Below, one piece after another: positions 10,830 to 23,333 of a stretch of DNA of 64,000 nt. The number at the start of each line of letters is the position of its first letter. Position 1 is the first letter of the stretch. Under the pieces are notes generated by a model. That model was given only the letters and a program-made list of their open reading frames with translations. It had not been told where the DNA came from and made no database searches. The translations under genes were made by a program, and so were the position numbers. This DNA comes from Blumeriella jaapii. Taxonomy: Eukaryota > Ascomycota > Leotiomycetes > Helotiales > Drepanopezizaceae. Where the stretch lies: contig VWND01000073.1 of assembly GCA_009599575.1 (NCBI GenBank), positions 868,001 through 932,000 on the forward strand, given 5' to 3'.

Positions 10830-13300
10830 GTGGGCTGCCTTCCCACATTTATTCTGCGGACATTCGAATAATGTGGGGGAAAGCAAGTGTTCCACTGCAT
10901 TTAAGTGTTCCATTTCAGTCTGTTATTTTCTGCTATCGCAATTTGTATATAAACACTATCAACGCCAGATATTTAATTATGCTAAATTAAAAAAGGATAA
11001 AATCAGTTTGCATGCGAATAAAATCTATAAAACCCCTATCAGATTCTACGTCGGAACTCCCATTTTTAATTAATTGAAGGTGATTTAAATCGTTTTTGTA
11101 CGAATTTCCAGTCCGAATTATTATTTTTTTTCGCCATTTTAAAAAACTTATTTAATTTATTCAATTCTGCTTGCAATTGTAGTATAATATGCAGTAATTC
11201 GGAGTAGCCTTTTCGTTTAGTAAAAAGCTGTTCGATTGTTATAGGAGTTTTATCGGATTCGCGTTTTTTATTATATGGTTTTCGGCCGAAAAAAAATAAA
11301 CTTCGCTATTTTTTGTATAATTTCGAATTCGATTTTTCTTCGTTTTATTGCTTTTTACGAGCTTGGATTCCGAGATTCGTAAGCTGTTTCTTTTGCTTAT
11401 TACAAGCTTGAGTAAAAGCTTTTTCGGCCTTTCGTAAAGCTAGCGTTTTTTTCTGCTGCTTCTCGAATTTTAATCTTTTTTTTTAAAAATCGCGAACCGA
11501 AGCAGAAAAGCTTTTTTTTTATAAATATTCCGCCGTAATATGTTTTTGCGTTTTTCGAGCTTTTTATAGCTTTTTGTTATAAAAATATATTTTGCATTGC
11601 AATCAATTAAGCTTTTTGTAATTTTATCGATGCAATATTCATAATCTTTTTGAAAACAGCTTTCGTATCGTTTGAAAACAGTATAGGATTTCTGTTTTTA
11701 AATAAATTCAGAGCTGTAAACGTTGACTATAGTTCGGCTTTGTTAAAACGGTTTGAAAACAGAACTGAGAGATTCATTTCGTTTTTTTCTTTTTCTGATT
11801 AATTCAGAAAACCTCTTTTTGCTTTTATAATTACGTATTTTTTTTAATCCGGCTTTGCACGAAACAAGCCATATGCCAAAGGTTTTTCAAGCGTCGCGTA
11901 TTATATATTATTGCATAACGTTTTAACGAATTTGCTTTAAATTCCGAAAAAAAAAAGTAATCGTATATTTAAAATCGAAGCTTCGTATAGCCGATTGTAT
12001 AGCAGAAGCGTGGTAATATTTCCAAGGGCGAAATACACCGACGTCTAAAAACTGAAAAGCGTATATAAAATGGCTAGGAAACCAAAAAACAGTATATATA
12101 AGCTTTTCTTTAGCTTTAATACGAATAAATCGTATTTATGCGATTCGTGGCCGTTTAATAAAAGCAATTTCCACGTTTTATTTGGTTTAAAGTATATATA
12201 AGCAATTAAATAATCGGCGTAGCGTAAGATAATTTCGTTGTTAATATAACTAATAAAAAAGCAATTTAATTGCTCGTTTTTTATTAATTCGTTTCGAATC
12301 CAATTGGCTATAATTTTCGTTCCAGAAGAAGTAATAATATACGGCGGCAAAGTTTTTTTTCCGTTTCTTCGAATAGTTTCGATTATTATAAGCGATTTGC
12401 GATTATTAAAAAAGCTTGTATATATTTTTTTTGACCGCAATAAAAACGATTATATATTTTCCCGGAAAGCAGCCAATCCGAGCGCCAAATTCGTTTATAT
12501 TAAATATTTTCTTCGGCGAATCGATATTATAACGCGTTATATTTTTTTTTAGCTGAATAAACCAAGCTTGTATATCTTTTTCGGTATGCGAATCGAAGCG
12601 TGTGCGTTTAATCGGCTTTATGCGAATAGTATAAAGGTCGGGGTTGTTTTTCAGCCAATTGCGAAACCAGCGTAAAGAAACCGAAGAAAAAGAAAGTGTT
12701 TGCGCTTATAATAATATTAGAATAGCTATAGCTTATATTTAATAATTTACAGATCGTAAATAATTAATTGCATAAAAAACCATAGTATTAGTTGCGCTTA
12801 TTTCGAGCTTCTATTGCTCGTAGCAATATTGACGAATAGCTTTTTTTTGCTCTGAAAGCAACGCTTTATTATGGCCACCATGCCCGTTATAATAGCTTTA
12901 CGAGTTTTTCTTTTTTGTATTTAATCTATAAACTGATTTGCGTAACGATTTTTTTTTTACGCCGAAAATACGCGCTGCAGTAATAGCAAAAGTAATTCGG
13001 CTTTTTTTTTTTTTTAAAATCGTCGGTTTGGCCAAATAACAGCCAGGCTTACGCGTTTCCGAATGCGATATCGTATGCAATCTTAGTAGCGTAAAGGCCG
13101 AAATAGTTAAACGTTATTTTAAAGGATCCGAATATAGGTGGTAGGAATTTTTAAATAGTAGAAGTGTGTGAATTGTACGCGTTTACAATGCAAAATTCTC
13201 GTTTTTGCTATCTGAAATGGGACATTTGGATGCAGTGGGACACTTGCTTTCCCCCACATTATTCGAGTGCCCGCAGAATAAATGTGGGAAGGCAGCCTAC
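10830..13300 (-). mobile_element. pogo/Fot1-like DNA transposon with 89-bp terminal inverted repeats
   Basis: The terminal inverted repeats at 10830-10918 and 13212-13300 are 89 bp and colinear. They differ only by about nine transitions. Outer ends are GTGGGCTGCC and its partner GTAGGCTGCC. TA flanks both ends (10828-10829 and 13301-13302), the duplication used by Tc1/mariner/pogo elements. The interior is AT-rich and carries a broken CENP-B-type transposase on the minus strand. Each TIR contains a stem (CCCACATTTATTC with GAATAATGTGGG) and two spaced copies of a TGTCCCA motif. The unit is 2471 bp, somewhat longer than Fot1. Confidence 0.9.
12045..13080 (-). pseudogene. CENP-B/pogo-type transposase, RIP-degraded
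   Basis: Reading right to left, 13080-12840 encodes a CENP-B-like helix-turn-helix region (AARIFGVKKKSLRKSVYRL, then GGHNKALLSEQKKAI). About 12700-12560 gives RWFRNWLKNNPDLYTI, and 12550-12045 gives the DDE_1 core. The core has INEFGARIG (families NVDETGF.IG, so the first Asp site is altered), TLPPYIITSSGTK, KLLLLNGHESHKYD (the second Asp of LLLDGH is now Asn) and a remnant of the FPSHLTH-like region. Such enzymes cut at the TIRs and insert at TA. Mutated catalytic residues and stops show this copy is dead. Confidence 0.85.
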
Positions 13301-13819
13301 TATTATTTATATTCGTGCTGCCAGAAATCTGTCCTCCTGTCTGCGAATCGGCCCTACTCCGCCCGCTTGTTTAGCATTACGACGCCTCTGACTGACCAGA
13401 GCACTGTTCTGATCGGTGCTACAGTACATGCACGCTCTCCTTCTACTTTGCTGTGCGTTTCTATTTTTACACTGACGGCCCATCGCAAAGGGCGGCAAAG
13501 GACGTAATCGACAGTAGCTTTGGCCATAACTTGTGAGATTGTGTTCGGGGTCGTTCGTATATGGTTTCTGAGCTAGGCACGTCTCCATATCCTCTGGAGG
13601 GTTCTAGAACGACAGTTGGTCGACTGCAATCCGTTAGCCGTTAATATATACTACTACCACTACTATAACTACTACTACTACTTGTATAAAGCGTCAAATC
13701 ACGGAGTTGCGGATCTCCGTAACTATCACGAAGTGAGAAAAGTGCTCGTTTCTGGAGAATTCCATGATGATTTGACTTGTTGGAAACCCGCTTGCCTCTG
13801 TAGGGATTTTACCTTTCTT

Positions 13820-13835
13820 GGGGGGGGGGGGGGGG
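13820..13835 (+). repeat. poly(G) tract, 16 bases
   Basis: This is an uninterrupted G run in intergenic DNA. Confidence 0.95.
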
Positions 13836-15593
13836 AAGAGTATAGAAGTATATTTAAAAGTTAAACTCAGCCCCTCCTAGAACGAATACTAGATCTGGGG
13901 CCTAGAACGTTACCAGAAAAGTTAACATTCATGCCTGGTGGGTGATTGTAGAAAGTTGGAAGCTTTGCTCCGGACATAAATAATGCGCCAAAGTCCAGAC
14001 GGATTCTCTGGAGTGCTGAACAAAAGCTCGAATAGCCTTTAGTCGGAGCGACTGATGCTGTATGTACTGTACATACCTGCGAGGGATGACATGGACGCTT
14101 CACAAAAGTGGTTCAGCTTATGCAAATAAGAAAGCATAAAAAATCACAGTTTGAACCTGCGATCGATTTACTACTTCACATGGAACTATGAATCATCGAT
14201 GATTTGAAGTTGTACTCGATTTGAAGACACAACTTCTGCAGGCCAAAACAAGAAATTTGCCCGAGGTTTTTCCTACACATCGTGGAGATCATACCACGCC
14301 CCCCCTGCCCCCCTGCCCCCCGCCCCCCCCAAAAGAAAGGTAAAATCTTTTTCAAGATTGTAAGGCGAGAAACGTGTTCAATTCCAAAGGCTACTACGCT
14401 GACATGACTGGTTTGAGACCCTTTGCCTGCCCAGGAATTTTACATTCATCTCGGGAGGGGGCGGGAGGAAAGTATCGACAGAAGTTAAAATCAAAAAGGT
14501 ATATGCCATTGTCCATTTCCGAAGAACAAGGACCATCGAGGTATTTGTGGTCCGAGGATTCGTATGTACAGTACGAAAGGACAGTGGTTAAGTGTTGTCG
14601 TAGCACTAGCGAGGGGGAGTAAAACTCAACCTGGACAGAAAACATAAAATTGATGCGCGTGGTGCGCCGCGCACCACACGTATTAGGATGGGAAAATTTT
14701 TGGGTTAGTATTGGCATTTTGAAAAACTACTTTCTGCTCAATTATTTCTTTTTGTAATTATACCAAGTACTGTTATATTATCAAAAGAATAAACAAATCA
14801 TGTCCAAAAAAATATAGTAAAAGCCCGTGTCAGCCACATTTCCGCAAAATCACTTAATTAGATTAAGCTTTTATCCACCCTTACTAGTGCTATGATGGTA
14901 AGGGTGGATTAGACCTCGCGAACTTCTGACAAGGTTTTTCTTTTTTTAGTAACAACCGTGACATGTCGATGTAATCATTGAATCAAATCACGTATTTCTA
15001 CTCTTTTCACAAAAACTAATCGCAGAAGGTTACAATACTTCGTATGTCCCTCCCTTGAATAAAGGTTAAATCTATGCCACGACAAGGGGAGTGACGAAGG
15101 ATTTTCAGCTGATAAAATAGCGTAGAATCCTCTAGAAACGAGCATGTTCTGAACTAATGCCGATCGAATACTATGCACAATATAAGTTGAAGCATCTAGA
15201 ATTTGCACGGACGTAAAACTAATATTATTTCAAGCAAGTGCCAAAGCAAAAATACAATAAGATACTTGATTAATCGGGCAAAGCGTCGTGGTTTCGCTTT
15301 TGACATAGGGCAAAACATCCGCTGTGTCATAAAAAATTACTTCACTTTACCAAGCGCAACTGAAACATTTTCAAGAAGGCCAAAAACTTTTAAGCAAAAA
15401 ACAGAAGCTTGAATCTAAAACAGCTGTCAAATTTCACACCGGTCGAGGGATAAATAAAAGTCTGAAAGGTGTTGAAGGGTCACCAGCCAGAAAAGTCAAC
15501 TCATATTGATCTTGTAGTAATGAGATGCGTCACTTGTCAAACGTCCTTTTCTTATCCCCATTCCATCCCGTTTCTTTTTTGCAGCTCTGCCGA

Positions 15594-15622
<29 letters not shown>
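15594..15622 (+). repeat. poly(C) tract, 29 bases
   Basis: This is an uninterrupted C run. The proline-rich or glycine-rich frames across it are artefacts. Confidence 0.95.
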
Positions 15623-15626
<4 letters not shown>

Positions 15627-17366
15627 ACCATCCTTTCGCTCCCTCCCTTTTCTTTCCGCCGCCCCCAATCTCCGAAAGCCCCGGAGATTTTCAGCTGGCA
15701 AATGGGCAAAAGCACCCTCCTTGAACACAAGTTGCTTGGCCAGGGGCACAAAACTATTTTCAATCAAATATTAATTTTACTGTTAATTTTTAGTTGTAAT
15801 TGAAAAAAAAAAAACACTTGCCACAACTGAACCACAATCTTCGTTTTCTTCACAACCATCTGCATTTGCAATCGAGCTCATTGCAGCAAGAACAAGAACG
15901 ATAGAGAATTTCATCGTAAATGAAATTTAAGCTTCGCGAAAAAGCCTCGAGGGTTGATAAAGCAGTCAAATCGTAATTGGAGTTGGATACGCAAGTCAGA
16001 AGATGTGCGTCGTACTTGAGGTGTAAGAACAGGTACAAGTAACCCAATTGAAATGGAACGGCTGCTTTCTTGTAATCCGGCATTTGCGGGATTTTTGTAA
16101 AGTTAAAAGTACTTCGTAGTCTGCTTGAAGTTTTACAAAAAGTTTATGTGAATCCACATACTTTGCACAGTACTGTATGTACACACAAGAGGGAAATTCA
16201 TAGTACTTGAGGGAAATACGAATGAATGTTGTTTCGACGTTTCTGCGCTACTCCACTGCAAGGGGCTGTTGACAAGGATATAATCTAATGGTAGAAAGCA
16301 GTATTTCGCCAAAGTACGTACATACTTCGAAAATATCATCATAAATCGCTCGTTGGGGCTAGCTTCTATTGCTTCGGTCTTTTACTGTAACTCAGCCGCA
16401 AGAATCCAATTGAGGTTTCCCGTAAGGTGATGTGACTTAGCTACGGTAGCTATGTATGTACTGTACGACAGCGACACGCCACAGCTATCTTAAGATCGTG
16501 TGTCGAAAAACAAAACATCCCAGGTACCTGTCCCATCAGTCAAAGCAGAGCATAGTACGTCATTTTCCAAAGCAATGCGAGGGCAGGATGATCCTCGTAT
16601 CGACTGAATGTGAAATCGACCCCTGTATGTTTCAGTCGATCAAATTGGCGCAGAATGAATGCTCTACTGTGTAGAAGTTAAGCAGATAATCTGGGACCGC
16701 GTGGGAGGCTGTTCCATTTGCAATTCATGAGCTCTATCATGCAGGTACAGAGAAGTATTTCTGGTGTGGCTTGGACTCAGGCGGTGTACGGAGTAATGGG
16801 CGTTCAACCCCTACCAAATCTTGTCATCTGAACATTCCAAGTTATCCCTCCCGGTTACATTTTAAAGATCCTGGGAGATCCTACCACAAGTTACTTCTAC
16901 ACAGTACATTCATTCGGGCGGGGCGGGGGGGGGGAGGTTGGGGTTAGCAATGCCTCGACCGCCGCACCTCCAAACACCAGCCCTCATGAGGTCGAGGTGG
17001 GGAAATACGAGCTTGATTCCTTATGTTTCGTAAATTGTGGAATGCGTTCCTATTTTTATCTGTGGGGTAGAGCTTGCAGAGGCACAGACAGTACCGCGGG
17101 CCGCCTGACGAAAGATGCTCCTTTACTCACTCAAAACGCTATACGAGGTGCTATGTCCATCAATTTCCTAATAAGAAAAGGAACTTTAAGTACCTGTGCA
17201 ACGTTTTGGGCAGTGAAAAGTACATAAACATCGTCGAGGACCGCATCTTTCTCATCTTCATCCTCATCCTCAACCATCATCAACTATCGTTCAATCCAAC
17301 AAGTCTCTCAATCAACAACAGCCTCTAATCTCTCTATCTTCTACCACCACCATCACCACCTTCAAA

Positions 17367-18105
17367 ATGTACACCAAGACTGCCATTATCGCTGCTTGTG
17401 CCAGCCTTTCCAGCCTCGCTGCTGCATCGCCAGTCCAAGTATTCGTCGACCAGAACATCTTCACCGCTGTCGTCTCCGCAACCACGTCTCCCATCCATCT
17501 CACCAATCTCAATGCCAATGGCGGTTCATTTAACGTCAACGATGGCACCGGATTCGTCTGCCCAGATGGTAAGCAGCATTCTTCCCCTAATATCTTGCCC
17601 CTCCTCTTCTTTCTCATCAGGTAGTCATCAAAAGCACCTTGCTAACTTCTTCAAACAGGTTTATTATGCTCTGACGCCGGCACCGAGACTGTTTTCGTTT
17701 ACCAACCTGATACTGGCAACCTTTTCTTGAAGGCCAGCGGCCCCGGTATCCAGCAGGTCTACGTGAACGCTGACGGCTCCCTCGCTTACACGGGCGCGCA
17801 CAGCGCTGGTACGTCTTCCTCGCAATTCCTTTCCGCCTTTGATACAATGAGTTTCTAACTTGTTATCCTCAGTCCCCGGCGGCGTCCAAACAACACCCTG
17901 GGAGTACGTCCCCAGCTTCGTCAACACGCCCGGCAATCTGAAATTCAACAACCTCGATTTCTGGGCCTGCGACACCGGTGCTCGAAGCCCCACCTTCGCC
18001 CCGATCTACAAGATCTACTCCGCCGCCGTAGTCCACTCGAACTGCATCAGCATCTCGCTCCAGACCATGGCCTTCACGGGTAACCCTCCCGTCCAGTACA
18101 ACTAG
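17367..18105 (+). CDS. secreted PhiA-like (IgE-binding-like) cell-wall protein, 3 exons
   Basis: Exons are 17367-17568, 17659-17808 and 17873-18105, giving 194 residues. Both introns (90 and 64 bp) are GT-AG with a CTAAC branch site, and phases agree. The N terminus MYTKTAIIAACASLSSLAAA is a signal peptide, probably cleaved near SLAAASP. The mature part has SPIHLTNLNANGGSF, then FVCPDG and LLCSD, QQVYVNADGSLAYTGAHSAG, and a C-terminal half with Trp, FWACDTG and SNCISISLQ. There are four mature-part cysteines, suggesting two disulfides. The SPIHL..L.A.GG..., Y/V-VN.DG.L.YT.AHSA pattern and overall size match the PhiA/antigenic wall protein group, known for roles in conidiophore and wall development. 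The start is preceded by TTCAAAATG. The assignment rests on motif resemblance; a small secreted effector-like protein is the alternative. Confidence 0.8.
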
Positions 18106-18506
18106 ATGCGTGCTAGACCTTGAATCTTGAAGGACAGAGCAGTTGGGGAGGATGCGAGCATCCGAGGCATGGCGGGATTTGTCTTTTTCCAGTGCATGAG
18201 ACTGTCAGTGCCTGCCTTATGGCATTTGACTTCTTGACGGATTGCAACCTCTATCCGAAGATATACTTTCAATGTTAGATATAAAATTTAGCCTAGACAG
18301 CGAAACAGCAGAACGAAAATAAATATCGAATGCGAAAGCAGAAGTGTCACAAGAGTACATACTCGCTTGTAAACAAACAAACATCCACGTGACTCTCGGA
18401 CCCAAGTACTCAATGGCCCACCGCTAGAGCTATCCAATCCCCATCCGACCTTAATCAAGCCAGGGCTGTAACACGGACCTGCCACTGTGTTGCACTGAAA
18501 TGAAGG

Positions 18507-18833
18507 ATCGAGCCCCCCCTTCCCGGCAGAGCTGCGCCTACATATAAATGGGGTATATCAGAACTGCGAAACACGGCAAAAAATGCCTCTGGTTAGCGTT
18601 ACAGCGACGGTTGCAGATTAACAAAAAATGCTTTAAATTGCGAGCATTTTACATTCAGACCCAGGCCTTCATTCTTTACTTGTTGGTATTGTATTGCATC
18701 ACAGAGCGCGAAGTAGTAACATCTAACCGCTATAAACTTTTGGCAATGCTATCCGCAGAAAAAATCAGACATGTTTTGGCTTTTTTGCTATGCTCCCTTT
18801 GCAAGCGCAGCTCTGCCGGAAAAGGGTGGCCCT
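18507..18833. repeat. MITE-like inverted repeat, about 325 bp
   Basis: CCCTTCCCGGCAGAGCTGCG at about 18517-18537 is matched in reverse by the sequence at about 18804-18826, and the imperfect match extends outward to roughly 35 bp. The interior has no coding frame. This is consistent with a short non-autonomous element, but no target duplication was confirmed. Confidence 0.4.
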
Positions 18834-19289
18834 TGATTCCCTGATTAAGGAAGCGTTCGAGAGGTGGCTCTAGTAAGTAAGAGTCGGTCTGTCGTACTTA
18901 CTTGACGATGCTCCTGACGAATACAGTAATTATACTGTACTCCGAGCTGAAGTGTTTCGGGAATGGGAATCCCTTGTTATGATTGTAAGCGAGCTGTCAA
19001 TGTCGATTAGGTAAAACGGGTGTTTGGTGATTGAGCGGTTTTCACGTTTTGCAACTTCCCTTTTCCCCCCCTTTTTTGGGTGGAATAGGATTCACTTTTC
19101 TTCTTCCCTCCACGCAACACTGAGCTTCAACAGCTTTCACCCATTCGTCATGTCGAGGGTCATCTCTCAAACTTCATAGAGAACCATTTTACCTGTAGGG
19201 AAAGTGCTCAAATAGCGTACACTTGCAGTAATTTTTTTCCATGTAAATCTTTTCTCGAAGGCCTTATGTGTTTTAAAAATCCTCAGCTT

Positions 19290-19380
19290 AGCACGTCTCC
19301 AATGCCCTGCTGGAGGCTTGAGGTTATGCAGTTTCACTGCCCCCTCTAGGCGTTAAACAATGTCATTACCCATCATCATT
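19290..19380 (+). repeat. dispersed short repeat, copy 1
   Basis: The segment shares GCACG.CTCCAATGCCCT, then CTTGAG, GCCCC..CTAG.CGTT and TGTCATTA in the same order with 25143-25240. It ends in a CAT/ATC microsatellite, as does the other copy. The class is unknown. Confidence 0.5.
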
Positions 19381-19383
19381 CTT

Positions 19384-19393
<10 letters not shown>

Positions 19394-19430
<37 letters not shown>
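19394..19430 (+). repeat. poly(G) tract, 37 bases, preceded by 12 T
   Basis: This is the longest homopolymer in the window. It follows a T12 run directly and is followed by AAAAGGG. The length may be inexact, because such runs are hard to sequence. Confidence 0.9.
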
Positions 19431-19431
<1 letters not shown>

Positions 19432-20527
19432 AAAGGGTTTCCGGGCGTTTCCATTTCATGTGCAATCACTGAATTTCCTCCGGAACTCAGGCGAGCAAGA
19501 GCAAAACGGGATTCCGTAGTAGGAACCCATTGATTTCTTTAAGCTAACGTTCCTCGAAGGACTGGGTTAATCTCTAGGTTTGTAACAAAGCAATGTGGTA
19601 GGGCTCAGTTAGGAGATCACTTGACGCTTGGTATGGTCCGGTCTTGGTAATTCCTGGTTCATTCACGCGTTGTACGACATCGAAGATTGTCCCTTGAGTC
19701 ATAGCAGGAGGTAGAGAGTGGAAGAGGAGTGCAAGATTAAGATACTGGGGGGTCGAGGCTTAGGGTTACGTATGTACCTTACGTAGACGTATAGATGCAA
19801 TGTCTGTGCAGATCCCGATGTTGGACGTACCATGGGAACCATGGGATTCATCACGGGCTGGGAGATGAGATGTCAAGGACGAGCGAGCGTGCGTGGTTCT
19901 ATGCTGAATCTGATCAGTCTGCTGCTTCTGGTAGCACGTGTTTGGGTAGATTGTGGCTCGGTGGATTGATAATCTGTACGCGTGTTTTGCCATTGAAATT
20001 GTGATGTGATTCGTGGGTTTAAATCTGTCACTTATTTTTCCGACGGGAAGACTGGTGCCGAGCCACTTCTCGTATACTGAAAGATCGCCGAACCATTCAA
20101 AGTGTCTACCTATCCGAGCGTTCAGCCACTCTTCGGACCCGGGCCGAGTTTACAAGCACTTCGTCATCTTTGTTCACTACAACAGATGTTTCGTGCAACG
20201 CTTGATACGTATCAGTAGCACGGTAGAAACTACTTATCAGTGTCGCACAAATACCTAGTGCATGAATGTAACTTCGGATACCTCGGATTTCTTTTTCGGA
20301 CTCGGACTAACAGCCAATTGATTATCTCTACGGCACTTCAACATCTGTCATTTGAAGATATGTGACTTGACTCACTGCTATCGTATTCGGGGTTCTGGCA
20401 TTAGCGCCCAAAAATTGGAGGATAAATCAGATGTAGCCCCCAACCTGATTCCGGGCACTTTACTGTCAGATACTACGTGAACGACTCAACGCCCCTTCAA
20501 ATCATAGCTTTTTCTAACCAAAAAAAA

Positions 20528-22345
20528 ATGTCCATCATTCCCATTGGAGAAAGCACGGCTCATGTCGTTATCAAGCTGGCCTTGGTAGTCGCTGTACTGG
20601 TAACGTCCATGCTAGCTTCTCGCCTTTTCAACCGTTTGAAGCTATCTCGAGCGCTTTCAAAGTATCCCATTGCAAATGAGAAGTGGGATGCGGCAGCAAA
20701 GCAAGAACTCCAATTCTCTGCTCATGCAGTTCTGCGGAAAGGTGCTGCCATGGTAGGCTTGACCCTTCTTTGTTCTCGGGGACAGCGAGTTGACTTGATC
20801 CGTAGGCAAATGGAGGTCCCTTCAGAATTAACGACATGACCACATCGCGTCTTATTCTTCCACATAAGTATACGGATGACATCAAGAATCATAAGAGTCT
20901 CGACTTCAAGAAATATTTCGCCAAGGTATGGAATCGGTCATGGCGATCTGAGGGCCAAACCTAACCGGATACAGGAATTCTTTTCCACATACCCGGGATT
21001 CGAGCCTTTCGGTGTTACGGCCGATAACACAATCTTGCAAGACGCAATCCGAATTCAATTTCCGCAGGTACTGGGTAGGTTGTCATCATTCCTAGAAGAT
21101 ACCAAGAGACAAAGCTAACACGGGAGCCAGCTCTTACAATCGACACTTTGGCTAGAGAGATACCCAACACATTGAATGTCGTATATGGGTTTGCACCAGG
21201 CTAGTAATTGAGAGGCACCCGCCAAGGAAGATTGCTGATCATTCCTAGACTGGAAAGAAACCGCCCTTACGCCAGCAGCCCTCAAATCCGTCTCCCGCCT
21301 TACATCTCTCATCTTCCTCGGCGAGTCTTTCATGAACAACGAGGATTGGCAACGAGTCTCCGTCATGTACACCCTTGACGCTTTCCTCGCCGCAAGAGCC
21401 TTGAGCGCGTGGCCTGCTATTGCCAGACCCTTTGTGCACTGGTTCCTCCCCGAATGCCGCAAGGTCAGAGCGGAGGTCAAAATTGCAAGAAATCTCATCA
21501 CGCCCGAAGTTACCCGTCGACGTGCAGAACTGGCTTTGAACGGAGGAAAGCCTCGCCGCCAGGTGATGGACTCTGTAGACTGGTTCACGCAGAGCGCCAA
21601 AGGAAAACCGTTTGACTTCGCGAGTGCCGAGCTGAGCTTGGCGATGGCGAGTATCAACTCGACAAGCAGTACACTTGCGTTCACGATGTTTGACCTGCTC
21701 GAGAATCCAGAGTACATGGATCTGCTGAGAGAAGAGATCAAGAGCGTGTTTGAAGAAGGAAGGAAATGGGACAAGAGCTCCTTGAACAAATTGAGGCTTA
21801 TGGACAGTGTCTTAAAGGAGAGCATGAGGTTGCATCCGCATACGATAGGTAAGACCGGCCCCGCCCTTTTCATGGATTCTCGGACTGTAAGATGCTGACG
21901 ACAGGAAGTAAACATGCCTCGTCAAGCGACCGACGACTTGAAGATCAGCGACAACATCACCATCCCCAAGAGCACATTCATCGGCATCGGACCGGAACCC
22001 ATGTCAGACCCCACTATCTACCCCAACCCGGAAAAGTTTGATGGACACCGCTTCCTGCGATTGCGCAATGCACCAGGCAACGAGAGCAAGTACCAGCTGG
22101 TTACCACGAGCCCGGAATTCAACGTCTTCGGCCATGGTGGCTACGCCTGCCCCGGACGATTCTTCGCGAGCAATCACATGAAGCTGTCGCTCTCTCACAT
22201 GCTGCTGCACTATGAGTGGAAGCTACCGGAGGGGCATGAAAAGGTGCAGCACATGATCCATGGACTAATCAGAAAACCCAACATGACGCAAAAGATCTTG
22301 TTCAGGAGTAGGGAGCCGGAAGTGGTTTTTGATTACAGCGAGTGA
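20528..22345 (+). CDS. cytochrome P450 monooxygenase, ent-kaurene-oxidase-like class, 6 exons
   Basis: Exons are 20528-20752, 20806-20925, 20975-21074, 21131-21199, 21249-21848 and 21909-22345, giving 516 residues with consistent phases. The start follows a run of A (AAAAATGTCC). There is an N-terminal membrane anchor (about residues 10-30, VVIKLALVVAVLVTSML). The I-helix region is SMASINSTSS, the K-helix ExxR is LKESMRLHP, FDGHRF stands for the PERF block, and the heme loop FGHGGYACPGRFFA carries the axial Cys. The class (fungal ent-kaurene oxidase-like, ER-bound, using a P450 reductase) oxidises terpenoid or other lipophilic substrates; the substrate here is unknown. Intron 4 needs a GC donor (CCAG/GCTAGT) and intron 5 an AAG acceptor. 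With these the frame is complete; with ordinary sites it is not. No other biosynthetic gene lies next to it. Confidence 0.88.
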
Positions 22346-23333
22346 TTCCCTCAATGTTTCAAGATCGTAGGAGGACATAGACGCCGCATCACAGGGAGCT
22401 TGGAAACGTGCTGTGTTTAGATCTCGTTAAGAATGTCACGAAGAAATGGAATTTAAAGTGTTTTCGGAAAATTGCAATCAAAGTGTCTCGAAGGAGGTTC
22501 TAATTCATAAGTGCTTATGGTGCTACCGTAAAGAAGCTCAAATATGGGAATCCATCTCCGGAGCCTCTGTCCGTCGCTGTTTTCGGCCGATTCCCTATTT
22601 TGAGTTGACACGTTACCCATTACATGACTTTTGGCTGACTTTGCACAACAAGTGCACAACTTTTACGATACCGTGATAAGTGTCGACTAGTCGAGAACTA
22701 GAACCAGCTAGCGAAACATGCTGCAGAGGTTTTCGACCACACAGCTACGCATTTGACGCGTGTTTTCGATATGCTCGATCTGATCTTGTTTAACGCGGTG
22801 TCTGATGGTTGCTGCTCGTCGATTTGTATAGCGGTGTATGCGTCGCAGGTGTGTAGTGAATATTTCTTTTGCTCGCTTAGGCTTGTTTACTTCACAGCAA
22901 CGCCCTATTGGCCCTTCGTAAGACCCACTTACGCGTAGCCCCCACCCAACATCCCTTCATTTATAAACAGGCGGCAAACCCATCGATGAACAACAACGAG
23001 TTACAGCCTCGATTAGCCCTGCACCCAGAGCCGTCTCTAGCCTGTCGGCTATTCAGAGAAGATGAGAATATATGGATGCCTAACGATCAAGATGTAAGTA
23101 CTTACTGCTAGTATGACCGAGCCTATTACAGACTCCAAAATAGGTAACACCACTAATTCCGAGTGCTGCATATATCAAAATCAACATTTCTCTGACTTCG
23201 GCATGTAGCGAAACAATGCAGTGAATAGTGATGCAAATAGTTTTTGCGACGAATTACATTTGACTACTGTTGATCGAGAAAGTTTGCCGTTACGAGTTTG
23301 AAGGTTCCAGTTACCTTACTACTCGAGGCTTTG
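22346..23333. other. intergenic, convergent 3' regions
   Basis: This lies between the ends of the P450 (+) and the MYND gene (-). I see no gene, repeat or strong structure here; frames are short and overlap on both strands. Confidence 0.5.

Larger units (their letters stand above)
13301..17366. other. gene-free intergenic stretch between the DNA transposon and the wall-protein gene
   Basis: I see no gene I can support in these 4 kb. It holds an (ACT)n/(ACC)n microsatellite at about 13648-13682, a poly(G) run at 13820-13835, interrupted C runs at 14300-14331, a 29-base poly(C) run at 15594-15622, and a G-rich block at 16917-16936. The segment 13571-13601 partly resembles the dispersed repeat at 19290. 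Immediately upstream of the next gene, 17240-17366 is pyrimidine-rich with repeated TCATC/CAAC words, a typical leader of expressed fungal genes. Confidence 0.5.
18106..20527. other. gene-free stretch between the wall protein and the P450
   Basis: No gene is supported. The stretch contains a MITE-like inverted repeat (18507-18833), one copy of a dispersed 90-bp repeat (19290-19380) and a T12-G37 homopolymer at 19382-19430. The last 200 bases before 20528 would hold the P450 promoter, but I see no clear TATA element. Confidence 0.45.

Noticed and set aside
15530..15803. Pro-rich and Gly-rich frames around 15600
   Set aside because: They are produced by the 29-base poly(C) run.
21115..21915. 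266-codon minus-strand frame
   Set aside because: It lies antisense to P450 exons 4-5, whose plus-strand reading has heme-protein motifs and splice sites; no motif is seen in the minus frame.
20528..22345. P450 as a frameshifted pseudogene
   Set aside because: At first exon 4 and exon 5 seemed out of frame, but a GC-AG intron gives a complete 516-residue protein with all P450 motifs.
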